Virus record (IMG/VR): IMGVR_UViG_3300017917_001566
Location: 1 to 38,922 of that record
Source of the DNA: a virus
Reading direction: 5' to 3' (one strand)
DNA length: 38,922 nt
The notes beneath the pieces were generated by a model, which saw only the letters and a program-made list of their open reading frames with translations, had not been told where the DNA came from and did not search any database. Positions 27,501 through 34,899 of the stretch are shown here, piece after piece. The stretch's first letter is position 1, and every line of letters begins with the position of its first letter. Made by a program: the position numbers and the translations under genes.

Positions 27501-27999
27501 TATTAACTAGACTGGCATTGATGATGGCTGTAAACTGTTCTTGCCAATCTAGGTTGCTAGGATCAGCCCAGTTAACTGTAACTGACGCAAGGTTAACACC
27601 GTTGTAGTCTACAACGTTTTCTGTTGTTTGTACACTGAAAACTTTGAGATAACCACTAGCTTCTGTGTTACGCTTGGGTGTGTAACTAACTAATTGTGCA
27701 AGTTTTACAACTGAGTCACGGCGCTCGGCTGTGTCTAAGTAGTTCTCACGTGTGTTTAAATCAGTACGGAATGCAAGACTTTGACCCATAAAGGCCATAA
27801 CGTCCAGCAGGGCAATGAATTCACTGGACTCAATGTAGTCGTTGAATGTTTCTGGATAATATAGGCGTAAGTAGTCTACAAAACTCTTGCGTAGGGTCTC
27901 AAAATCGTAACTTTGAAAGTCAGCTTCGCGGTAGGTTTGATAGATTCTTTTCCAATCTTCAACGCCAAATATCGCGGTTTGTCTTGTAGTTTTAGCCAT
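24535..27999 (-). CDS. gp6: baseplate wedge protein gp6-like
   Basis: 1154-aa homologue of T4 gp6, the wedge subunit that forms the inner baseplate ring. The N-terminal signature is clear: 'DFETLRKSFVDYLRLYYPET', then 'EFIALLDVMAFMGQSLAFRT', DLNTRENYLDTAERRDSV and LVSYTPKR, the conserved helical start of the gp6 family. It is much longer than T4 gp6 (660 aa), the extra length lying in a beta-rich middle. Near residues 822-833 there is an acidic DSDADGVPDNPD loop typical of calcium-binding sites. The C-terminal part (AAEELRAIIKVIPA, ELAAYIHSQIGDIVSSVVLV) fits the baseplate-J-like end. It follows the gp25 gene after 46 bases that hold a late promoter motif, and the giant gene starts on its stop codon. 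In T4, gp6 partners with gp25, gp53 and gp7. Confidence 0.93.
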   Translation of the reverse strand: MAKTTRQTAIFGVEDWKRIYQTYREADFQSYDFETLRKSFVDYLRLYYPETFNDYIESSEFIALLDVMAFMGQSLAFRTDLNTRENYLDTAERRDSVVKLAQLVSYTPKRNTEASGYLKVFSVQTTENVVDYNGVNLASVTVNWADPSNLDWQEQFTAIINASLVNTQRVGRPGNKQTILGVDTQEYTINLVPGYLPIVSYTATIDGINMPFEAVNATSAGKSYVYEPSPKPNGQFNILFRNDQLGFASANTGYFFLFKQGVLQNQDFNLPERISNRAVDINIEGVNNEDKWLYQIDNVGNIAQEWTFVENVYGAAVEQLTPGTRTIFSVTSRTNDQITLNFGDGVFATIPVGLFRAYVRASNGLQYIINPQEMQSVQIPISYVSRTGNLETITFTCGITQPVSNAQARETIGEIKQRAPARYYTQNRMVNGEDYNNFPFTAYNSILKSKALNRASIGTSRYLDLVDNTGKYSSTNIFAADGALYEANNLPAFQFTWLTNNDISDIIANKVTPVLLKDGAVQFYNANYTRPDLSVLNITWHESTTQLNETTGYFENSLGNPVQIGNYSSNNTKYIQVGSLVKFVAPTGYFFDKDNQLVAGTPIRAGEKYSVWASPTAIYLDGTNQGLGNFENGLGPVVLNNFIPTGAIATQVIPLFTTDFTSTFAQSIAEQIRLNRNFGLGYDNTGSITGTPYTWYLINSTNLAVNANFSLANAGNTSGANLDASWFIQATTDGSTYTVQSRSLDYYFGSVLETRFFFFTNQKIYDSRTGTVISDFVNVLKTNSKPDNNTPLEGDTKLRIIGQPVESDGYVDDFQVLVGYQDSDADGVPDNPDFFNDIVAPGINSNLKLVFLQRTVDFDNLQRYLLVEAGVVNSEYATVDAIELVKEQYVDGQVFYAYNPTSLPANQINYSEGSFYVLTLNNDGSRTLNPATPGEWIARVGRQDLYFQYRHNSPLTSRLDPGTTNIIDIYVVTLAYYTAYQNWIKDSTGTVQEPTPPTLDELTTEYAGLQNYKMISDNMILNSVEFKPLFGAKAAEELRAIIKVIPAANTTASVSEIKNLVVTYMDAYFTLDKWDFGATFYFSELAAYIHSQIGDIVSSVVLVPLNPQKYFGDLYEIRSAPNQIFINAATVNDIQVIQALTSTNIRTAPGSGVI

Positions 28000-28017
28000 G
28001 GTTATTCCGTTGTTCTA

Positions 28018-28039
28018 TTATTTATTACAGGAATAATCT
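28018..28039 (-). promoter_or_regulatory. late promoter-like motif before gp6
   Basis: On the minus strand, AGATTAT (28033-28039), seven bases, then ATAAATAA (28018-28025), ending 18 bases before the gp6 ATG. It shares both elements and nearly the spacing with the site at 9084-9104. ATAAATA is the T4-type late element. Confidence 0.55.
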
Positions 28040-28045
28040 GGGTAG

Positions 28046-28420
28046 TTAAACGTAGCTGGCGCGACGGGTTTGTTCATTGAAGAACACCGACAATAACTGT
28101 GCTGTTTGTCCTGGAATCGTGGCCACTTCTAGTTGAATCAGTATGCCATTTTGTTGTGGAAACAAATCTAAATTGGTTACTTGTATGCGTGGATCTCCAC
28201 CAACTACACGCTCTATTTCTGTGGTAATGTTTCTTAGGGTCTCTTGAGTTTGATTTTCAAAAACATTATCCCAGATAGTGGTGCCGTAGCCGGGCAAGCC
28301 CACTAGTTCGCCTTGGCGAATATTAAATGCATTTAATAGATCACGTTTGATCAATTCAAAATCTACTAGAGTAAATTTTTTATATTGATTGATTGTGCTG
28401 TAGCCGATAAAGGTAGTCAT
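28046..28420 (-). CDS. gp25: baseplate wedge protein gp25-like
   Basis: 124-aa protein of usual gp25/GPW family size (T4 gp25 is 132 aa). It shows the family layout: 'DFELIKRDLLNAFNIRQGEL', the glycine-rich LPGYGTTIWDNVFE, an amphipathic helix ending in IERVVGGDPRIQV, and a closing beta hairpin (GILIQLEVATIPG). gp25 bridges the inner baseplate and the first sheath ring. It is not expected to be an active lysozyme despite the family's old name. It is followed by gp6, as in T4-like phages, and lies 13 bases after the preceding gene with TTAAATAA in the gap. Confidence 0.9.
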   Translation of the reverse strand: MTTFIGYSTINQYKKFTLVDFELIKRDLLNAFNIRQGELVGLPGYGTTIWDNVFENQTQETLRNITTEIERVVGGDPRIQVTNLDLFPQQNGILIQLEVATIPGQTAQLLSVFFNEQTRRASYV

Positions 28421-28424
28421 AATG

Positions 28425-28432
28425 TTATTTAA
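28425..28432 (-). promoter_or_regulatory. weak late promoter-like TTAAATAA before gp25
   Basis: TTAAATAA sits in the 13-base gap before the gp25 ATG. It carries the TAAATA core but lacks the AGATTAT partner, and the distance to the ATG is very short, so it may be chance AT-richness. Confidence 0.25.
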
Positions 28433-28433
28433 C

Positions 28434-29942
28434 CTATCCCAACAACTGCTGTTTTAGCTCGTTTAATTTTTGCTGTGCCTGCAAGATATCTGCATTAATT
28501 CCCTTGGTCAGTTCCGAAGGAAATTCAAAGCTAGGTGTAGGAATTTTAGGATTTCCTAATATACGAGTAACAGCGGCATCAACTGTTTGTCGATTAACTG
28601 TGTTATTAAATGCTGCCGCAACCTTGGTAGGTGATACCAAACGGTCACTGTTGAACAGGGCAAAATCCACACTAAAGCCAGACATTTTGCCAAAGGCATC
28701 TAGACTGCCACCTAGATTACTCAACAAGGTCTGTGCTTGTGTGCCTAGTCCACCCAGGGCACCTGATGCTAGATCAGTTAGATTGCCCAGAGCATTGGTA
28801 GTAAATTGCTTGGCTGAATTAAAGCCGGCTGTTAAAGTTCCTTTGGCTTCGTCTATGGTTGAATTTAGTACACCTTGTGCAGAGCCCAGGGCACTATTAA
28901 ATGCAGCACTGCCTTTGGACCAGGCAGCTGCCACAGGCGCTGAAAACTGTGCGGCATTGTTGACCACGGAGCCCACGGATTCTTTGATCAATTGATTGGC
29001 TGCTGTAGTTGCGCCTGCACTCAAATTGGCCACGCCCTGTGTAACTGAATTAACTGCGCCATTGGCAATGGTACTGATATTGTTGATCGGAGTTGACAAC
29101 AAACTGCCAGAATTGACTCCAGCAAATGACGATGTTATTAGTTTATTAAAATTACTGCTCAAGGCCGCTGTGCCAGAAACTAGTGTAGCCGGAGTTAGGG
29201 TACTCAATCCTAGAGCACCAAAGATTGTGCCTGTGCTGACTGACGCTGCTTGTGGATTTTGAGTTTGAATAGTGCCCGATGACGTCAAGGCATTGTAACT
29301 CAAGGTCAATAAATTATTTTGTATTTTGGCCTGTAGTTGCGGATCTGCTAGGATACCAGCTACACTATTGACTCCGTCCTTGCCGGTCCATACACTAGGA
29401 GTTCCAATTACACAAGGAAAGTTAGGATAATTGCTGGTACCGGGTTTGAGATATCCTGTTTGTTCCAGAGTTTGTGGAGTTAGATTGTAATTTCCAATAC
29501 CGGTATCGGTAATGGTATCGGGTGCTTGATCAACCCAGGTGTCAGTGGCTGTAATAACTCCTACTACATCGCCCGGGCCCAGTGGGCCTACCGGATCAGG
29601 TCCTAAAGGAAATAGAGCTTGAGTTTGGCCATACTTGGCAGCATTGATCGGCTGTAAGGGCACGTTGTTCAAGGCCGGCACTGACAGTCCTATTTCGTTG
29701 GTCACAATGGACAGTATGGTCACACGGTCTACACCAGCAGTATCGCGCTCTTTACGACTGAGCTCAAAGTTGGTTTTTCTAGTTTGTTCACTGGTCAGTG
29801 TTTGTCCAATGGTATAACCCACCAGGCTGCCTGCAGCTACCTGACTATAAAATATAAAATCAGCCTGAGCCTGCGTGGTACCAGCCGGCGCATTTAGTTC
29901 AAATTGATTGCCGCTGGGCAAGGTGTATTTGAATATTGCCAT
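28434..29942 (-). CDS. structural protein of the hub/spike region, function unknown
   Basis: 502-aa protein between gp5-like and gp25. The N-terminus 'MAIFKYTLPSGNQFELNAPA' and the following helix (TQAQADFIFYSQVAAGSLVGY) form a small domain. A Pro/Gly-rich linker (LFPLGPDPVGPLGPGDVVGV) follows, then about 200 residues of Ala, Ser, Gly and Asn with heptad-like hydrophobics (about 225-410), and a C-terminal helix (ILQAQQKLNELKQQ). There is no clear membrane helix and no catalytic motif. The long low-complexity helical part could be a spike-associated, tape-like or membrane-interacting element; this is inference. One base separates it from the gp5-like gene, so both are probably translated in step. 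Confidence 0.65.
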   Translation of the reverse strand: MAIFKYTLPSGNQFELNAPAGTTQAQADFIFYSQVAAGSLVGYTIGQTLTSEQTRKTNFELSRKERDTAGVDRVTILSIVTNEIGLSVPALNNVPLQPINAAKYGQTQALFPLGPDPVGPLGPGDVVGVITATDTWVDQAPDTITDTGIGNYNLTPQTLEQTGYLKPGTSNYPNFPCVIGTPSVWTGKDGVNSVAGILADPQLQAKIQNNLLTLSYNALTSSGTIQTQNPQAASVSTGTIFGALGLSTLTPATLVSGTAALSSNFNKLITSSFAGVNSGSLLSTPINNISTIANGAVNSVTQGVANLSAGATTAANQLIKESVGSVVNNAAQFSAPVAAAWSKGSAAFNSALGSAQGVLNSTIDEAKGTLTAGFNSAKQFTTNALGNLTDLASGALGGLGTQAQTLLSNLGGSLDAFGKMSGFSVDFALFNSDRLVSPTKVAAAFNNTVNRQTVDAAVTRILGNPKIPTPSFEFPSELTKGINADILQAQQKLNELKQQLLG

Positions 29943-29943
29943 G

Positions 29944-31689
29944 TTATGCGGATCCTGTGCGCTCTAGGGTTGCAATTTGTTGTTCTGTAATTGCAATAAT
30001 TTTCTTGCGGTCAGCAATGACTTGATCTATCTGTGCCACAAACGATGCTGCGTCTGGAGCATTGTCTGCAATAACTTGGGCGCGGAATGCTTCATCCTTG
30101 GCCAACTCGGCCTTGTAATTGGCCAAGTTTGATTTTAGTTCTGCTACTTTGGCAGCATTAGCACCGGTCAAGGTAATACTGGTTCCGGGCGGCATGGTTG
30201 GTGCACCTGGTGGAGGACTAGGCTGTCCTGATTCCAGGCTGACCTTGTTGCTGACACCTTGATTATGATAGGGCCAAGGTTCGTGTGTGGGCGCACGAGT
30301 CACAATACTTTCAATGCCCTCAGGCGAAACTTTCCATCCTGTGCTGTTGTCAAACTTGGTGTCGGGCATCACATACTTGGTTAGACCTTTGGGTGCTGCT
30401 ACATCCAGGCTTGGGCCGCCATTTAAGCTAACCAATGTGCCTTTGAGGCTTAGACTAGCACCGCCGTCGAATGTGGCCTGTTTACTCTTGAGTGCTAGTT
30501 GTGTGTTTGATTTTAATCCCAGTTTGTTTTCACTGAAAATTGTCAGAGCCTGCTTACAAGCCACACTTAATGCATCGTCGCTTTGAATTGTTAGAGCCTT
30601 TTTGCTCTTCATGTTCAATTGATTACCGGCAAAAATATTAACATCTTGATCAGCATGCAGATTCAGCGTGCCTTCTGTGCGTAGGTTAATACTGTTGGTA
30701 CTAAACACATCCAAGGTGCCCTCTTGTCCTAGTTCAACCCAGGTCTGTCCGTTGGCATGGCAAATGTAAAAACAGTTGCCATCATCGCTCATGGTAATTT
30801 GATGTCCTTTGCCTGTGCGAATACGTATTAGGTTGTCAGCACCTTTGAGATCACCATCATCCATGACAAAGGTATGTCCGGTTCTACGACCAATAACTGC
30901 AATACTGGCTGTCTGTGTTTTGGGATCGTTTAACTTGGCATCAATATTCTGCTCAGTGGCGCCACCTTGAAAAATAGCACGGCCCGGAGTTGAAATACCA
31001 TAGCAACTTGACGGACTTTCGCGTTGACTACTGGAGCCAATACTACCACGCACAGGATCATCCTGTAGACCTTGCTGAAATAACACAGCGGCCGCAAACG
31101 AATGTACAGGTTTTGGTTGATCAAAGAATTTAGGATTGTCGCTGATAGCTGTGTCTTTGACGTTGATTTCAGCCACTGGCAGTCTGGAACTGTTGGCAAA
31201 ATATGTTTCTTGGCTTTTGTTTCCTTGTGCCACAACATAATTTGAAACTGCACCAATGGCAGGGACCATGTGATTTTGTCCAGGACTAGGAATACAGCCC
31301 ACATAGTAACCTTGGTTTGGATCACCGTTGACAAAGAAACACAGGACCTGTACACCAATGTCGGGTGGAGTAAACCACATGCCGTAGGTATTACGGTTAC
31401 CCGGATAAGTTCCTGTGCCAGCACTGGTACCACTGGCCAAGGGAGTTGCTCCGTAAAATGGCGGGCAGTAACTTACTGTACGCCACTGTGATTTGTCTTG
31501 TAAGTTTTGAGTTCCGTCTTTGTTGGTGCCACTGAATTCTTGAATACTGACTTGCAAACGGCCTTGACGTGTGTTGTCGATGTTGTTAACAACCGTGCCT
31601 ATAAACGGACCACCTTCAGCAGGTTGGCCTCCACGATCTAGTTTATAATTCTGGGCACGGCCAGTTGACCGTTGTATATTCTCTGCCAT
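29944..31689 (-). CDS. gp5: baseplate central spike gp5-like, without lysozyme domain
   Basis: 581-aa protein. Residues about 25-145 form a gp5-type OB domain (FIGTVVNNIDNTRQGRLQV, then MWFTPPDIGVQVLCFFVNGD and GYYVGCIP). Residues about 285-425 are a triple beta-helix: regular short repeats such as 'GTLDVFSTNSINLRTEGTLN' and 'ALTIQSDDALSV', as in gp5 and VgrG needles. The segment between them (146-285) has no lysozyme-like sequence, whereas T4 gp5 has a T4-lysozyme-type domain there. After the helix come a Pro-rich linker and a charged coiled coil (about 510-575), which T4 gp5 does not have. Its ATG shares a base with the stop of the upstream hub gene. Predicted role: the membrane-piercing tip of the tail. 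Confidence 0.85.
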   Translation of the reverse strand: MAENIQRSTGRAQNYKLDRGGQPAEGGPFIGTVVNNIDNTRQGRLQVSIQEFSGTNKDGTQNLQDKSQWRTVSYCPPFYGATPLASGTSAGTGTYPGNRNTYGMWFTPPDIGVQVLCFFVNGDPNQGYYVGCIPSPGQNHMVPAIGAVSNYVVAQGNKSQETYFANSSRLPVAEINVKDTAISDNPKFFDQPKPVHSFAAAVLFQQGLQDDPVRGSIGSSSQRESPSSCYGISTPGRAIFQGGATEQNIDAKLNDPKTQTASIAVIGRRTGHTFVMDDGDLKGADNLIRIRTGKGHQITMSDDGNCFYICHANGQTWVELGQEGTLDVFSTNSINLRTEGTLNLHADQDVNIFAGNQLNMKSKKALTIQSDDALSVACKQALTIFSENKLGLKSNTQLALKSKQATFDGGASLSLKGTLVSLNGGPSLDVAAPKGLTKYVMPDTKFDNSTGWKVSPEGIESIVTRAPTHEPWPYHNQGVSNKVSLESGQPSPPPGAPTMPPGTSITLTGANAAKVAELKSNLANYKAELAKDEAFRAQVIADNAPDAASFVAQIDQVIADRKKIIAITEQQIATLERTGSA

Positions 31690-34595
31690 TATGCGTCACT
31701 CTTGTTTAGTTGTTGCGGTGGAGTTGTATTTACTTGCTGGAACGATGCGTTCTGTAGTTTTGCCAAATACTGCTCAGCGGTTTCATTGCCATTCTTAAGC
31801 GGCAAAATACTAGGCGCTGGCGCCAAGTTTGTTCCTGTGTTGGCGTTGGTAGCATTGGCAGGTGCTACTATAATATCACCAGTTGATGTTGGAGTTCCTG
31901 GCGGATTTGCTGGCTGTGTTGTTTGTGGCGAATTGTTTGCGGCCACTGCCTCGGTGCTGTTTGGATTGGGAGGGTACTGTGTAACCGTGCCATCAGGATT
32001 GGTAGCAATGCCTTGTGCCGCTGTAGGAGGCAAAGCATATCCATTGTCGTCGACTGTGGCAAATTCTGGTTGTGTAGTTGGAATAGAGTTGACTCCATCT
32101 GGTCCGGTACTTGCATTAGTAGTTCGAGCCTGTGTATCTGTTCCAGCACCGTTATTTGTTGTAGGTCTTCCGGCTGCACCAGTTTTACTGGCCTGATTGT
32201 CAAATTGATTGATCTTGCTGCCCTTGAGAGTTTGTGTAAATTTGCCTTTGACAAACTCACTGATACACTCTGTGGCTAAAAATATAAAACTGCGTCTAAG
32301 AGATCCCGGTGCCGAACCCGAATTGGCAGTTGCTGTGCCGTTTGAATTGGCAGTGCTAGCCGGAACATTAGGATCCATCAGGCCTGTGTTGAGATTGTAG
32401 TCTACTGGAGTATTAAACAGGACTTCAAACAAGATTTGTTGTGCATCAAAGTTGATGGTACCGTCGGCTAGGAATCCTTTGAAGTTAAAGTTTTTAGAAT
32501 CAACACCAAATGTGATTTCACCTTGCTGTAACCAGGCAGGATCGCCTATAATGCTCATGGTAGCACTGACATTGTCACCCGGACTGTACAGGTAGTCAGC
32601 GGCGTTGGCCGCAGGTTCGTTGGCACGTCCTATAGCACCTTGCCCACTTTGTCCACTGCGTGTGGCTGGAGTCATTTGCACACTGGATTGCGTGGCAGAA
32701 TTGGGATTGGGTGGTCCTCCCGACAATACCTGTGTGTACAGATTATTGTAAGTTTGTTCGTAACTTAGGACTTGAGTATTTTCGCCAGTAAACCAGTAGT
32801 TGTACTGTTTGTGTACTCCGTTGTATTTGGGACTGTTGAAGTAGTTACTAATCATGTCATTGACCTTGTAGGGGTGAATGATGTACTTGATGTTGTAAGC
32901 TGGAGCATTACGTTTAGGATCGTACTCCTTGGGTGTGGCCTGCATACTGATCTTGTACCAGGCTAAATTTTTTCCAGGTTTACCGTTGGGGACCTGAAGT
33001 CCAGTATTTTCCAATACCTTGACCAACTGTTGATCTTCGATGTAGGTTGAGTTTTTTAACAGTTGATCAATGACCTGCACCATAGGAGCACCTGCTGTGA
33101 TACTCAGTGTTCTTGTTGTAGTGTCCTTGCCAGGTTGTGCATTGGGATCAAGTTGCTGTTTGGCACTGCCATTGGTTGGCATAGGATCTTTGGAATCGGC
33201 TTGACCTACCTTGGCAATCTTGGCCTGTGCAATAGCATCAGTCACAAACTCTACACTATAGGTATCGGGTATGCTGATCTGACCCGACTTGACCAATTCT
33301 AATTGATAGTTGTTCATTGCAGCCACAATGCCCTGGCGCACTGTGAGTTTATTAGTGGGCGCTGAATCAGCCTTTTGCGGTGCTGTTGGTTCTTGGCTAG
33401 ATTGTTCATCTCTAGGAGGAACAACATTGGTAGTTGTGGTTGTATTAGTAGTGGTTGCGCCTGTGGTAGTGGTTCTAGTTTCAGATGTTGAAATCACATC
33501 AGCTGCACCATTGAATGCATCTTTGAGTGTGGTACTACTTAATTCAAGATTATACGGAACCACTGCACGTAATTGTCCTGTGTTGATTTGATACTGTACC
33601 GCTGTACCTTCTAGCTCATATTCAACCAGCTTGTTGGCAATTTTGAACTTGATGCTGTTCAACACCATTGGAAAATATTTGGTTACTACCGCTGGTGCTG
33701 ATGTTGCGCCGCTAGTAGTGCCGGTCTGTGGTTGGCCAGCCTGTACCAGTTTGCCATTGTCGTCGTAACCCCAAAATTTAAGAACCAACAGATATAGTTG
33801 TGCTTGGAAATTTTTCTTCTTGGGTGGATTACCAGTGTTGCCCAAGTAGTCAGTTACAGCCTTGTCAAGGTTTTCAATCAAGCTAATACCGTTGGGTTCG
33901 ACCACGGTCATTTTGATCACGTTGGCATTGTGTGCTGTGCCTGTGCCCTTGCCCGAAATGGTAGAATGTATTTCAAAACGGTCAATGTAGTAGTCATTGC
34001 TAAAATACGGATTACGACCTGTAACCGATGCTCCACCGTCCTGAAACAACAGTTGGCTACCAGCAGGATTAAACTTCTTGGTATTGACCATGGCCTGAAA
34101 TGCTTCAGGTTTCATTAGATAAAAGCTGGCCTGATAGGTATAGCTGGCATATTGATCTAGCACATTGGGCTGTGGCACAATAGTACCAGCCGACGAAAAT
34201 ACATTGTCAATTTCTTGTGCTGTAGAATTCTTTGTTGGTTGAGCAGCATCTGCACTGCCGGCACCTACACCAGCACTGGTTGTAGGATTGGCAACATTGT
34301 TTACTGTAGAGGTTACGTCACGATTGACATCTGTTTCTTGTACAATAGGTGTAGTTGCTGGAGTGGCTTGACTATTAGTCAGCGTCAAAGTATCACTGGG
34401 TGCTGTGGCTGTTGTTGCCACATAAGCAGAATTGTCAAGACCTTGACTGGCTCGATATTCTACATTAACCGCAGCAATTTGTTGTTGAAATGTAGATCCT
34501 GGTGCATCGTCTTGCGCTATTTGGCCAGCACTGGCAGATGGCAATATACCACCTTCTGCGGCTCTTACTGCGGCAAGATCGTCTGCTAATGCCAT
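31689..34595 (-). CDS. large baseplate hub-like structural protein
   Basis: 968-aa protein between gp53 and gp5-like genes, a position that suits the hub to which the spike attaches (gp27-like role, inferred from order). The N-terminal 130 residues are disordered (Ala/Thr/Asn-rich). A folded part starts near residue 145 (YTYQASFYLMKPEAFQAMVN) and contains 'KYFPMVLNSIKFKIANKLVE' followed by YELEGTAVQYQINTGQLRAVVPYNL. A Thr-rich linker (about 375-395), a second folded region with NIKYIIHPYKVNDM and 'SYEQTYNNLYTQVLSG', and a final disordered tail of about 180 residues follow. There is one base between the gp53 stop and this ATG. No catalytic motif. I am confident it is structural and less confident that it is the gp27 counterpart. 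Confidence 0.6.
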   Translation of the reverse strand: MALADDLAAVRAAEGGILPSASAGQIAQDDAPGSTFQQQIAAVNVEYRASQGLDNSAYVATTATAPSDTLTLTNSQATPATTPIVQETDVNRDVTSTVNNVANPTTSAGVGAGSADAAQPTKNSTAQEIDNVFSSAGTIVPQPNVLDQYASYTYQASFYLMKPEAFQAMVNTKKFNPAGSQLLFQDGGASVTGRNPYFSNDYYIDRFEIHSTISGKGTGTAHNANVIKMTVVEPNGISLIENLDKAVTDYLGNTGNPPKKKNFQAQLYLLVLKFWGYDDNGKLVQAGQPQTGTTSGATSAPAVVTKYFPMVLNSIKFKIANKLVEYELEGTAVQYQINTGQLRAVVPYNLELSSTTLKDAFNGAADVISTSETRTTTTGATTTNTTTTTNVVPPRDEQSSQEPTAPQKADSAPTNKLTVRQGIVAAMNNYQLELVKSGQISIPDTYSVEFVTDAIAQAKIAKVGQADSKDPMPTNGSAKQQLDPNAQPGKDTTTRTLSITAGAPMVQVIDQLLKNSTYIEDQQLVKVLENTGLQVPNGKPGKNLAWYKISMQATPKEYDPKRNAPAYNIKYIIHPYKVNDMISNYFNSPKYNGVHKQYNYWFTGENTQVLSYEQTYNNLYTQVLSGGPPNPNSATQSSVQMTPATRSGQSGQGAIGRANEPAANAADYLYSPGDNVSATMSIIGDPAWLQQGEITFGVDSKNFNFKGFLADGTINFDAQQILFEVLFNTPVDYNLNTGLMDPNVPASTANSNGTATANSGSAPGSLRRSFIFLATECISEFVKGKFTQTLKGSKINQFDNQASKTGAAGRPTTNNGAGTDTQARTTNASTGPDGVNSIPTTQPEFATVDDNGYALPPTAAQGIATNPDGTVTQYPPNPNSTEAVAANNSPQTTQPANPPGTPTSTGDIIVAPANATNANTGTNLAPAPSILPLKNGNETAEQYLAKLQNASFQQVNTTPPQQLNKSDA

Positions 34596-34596
34596 G

Positions 34597-34899
34597 TTAG
34601 AATCCTAACGCTGTCTGTAGTGTAGAAATTTTTGGAATGTATATCAAGGTATCTGCTTTGAAGTCCAAGGGTGGCTTTTGTAATGTATTAGGATTACGTT
34701 GATAAAACACCCACCACAACTTGGAATTGTCGTACAGGTCGTGCGCCAATAGGTCAGGACGATACTGATAGGTAGAATTGATTTTGAACAAGATATCGTC
34801 GGACTCTTTGGGAATAGGACGATTGGTCATTACATCCAAAAAGAATTGACTGTAAGCGGTTGTATAATACGGACTGGTTGGATCGTAGGTAGCTGGCAT
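34597..34899 (-). CDS. gp53: baseplate wedge protein gp53-like
   Basis: 100-aa protein. The core 'YQYRPDLLAHDLYDNSKLWW' followed by VFYQRNPN, and the ending FKADTLIYIPKI, match the gp53 wedge family, whose LysM-like domain places a tyrosine/tryptophan-rich helix before an 'I.IP' strand. T4 gp53 is 196 aa, so this is a short version. In T4, gp53 joins neighbouring wedges. It begins on the stop codon of the preceding tail-tube-cap-like gene (TAATG) and is one base away from the hub gene. Confidence 0.75.
   Translation of the reverse strand: MPATYDPTSPYYTTAYSQFFLDVMTNRPIPKESDDILFKINSTYQYRPDLLAHDLYDNSKLWWVFYQRNPNTLQKPPLDFKADTLIYIPKISTLQTALGF

Noticed and set aside
28504-29262. Plus-strand frames of 163 and 88 codons in a row
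   Set aside because: Both are mirror frames of the Ala/Ser-rich structural gene at 28434-29942, without their own signals.
31672-32196. Plus-strand frame of 174 codons
   Set aside because: It is antisense to the Ala/Thr-rich disordered tail of the hub-like gene. The composition mirrors that gene and there is no ribosome-binding site or domain.
33420-33490. Short GT-rich repeat resembling a microsatellite or array
   Set aside because: It encodes a poly-threonine linker within the hub-like protein. There are no regular spacers, so it is not a CRISPR or a functional DNA repeat.
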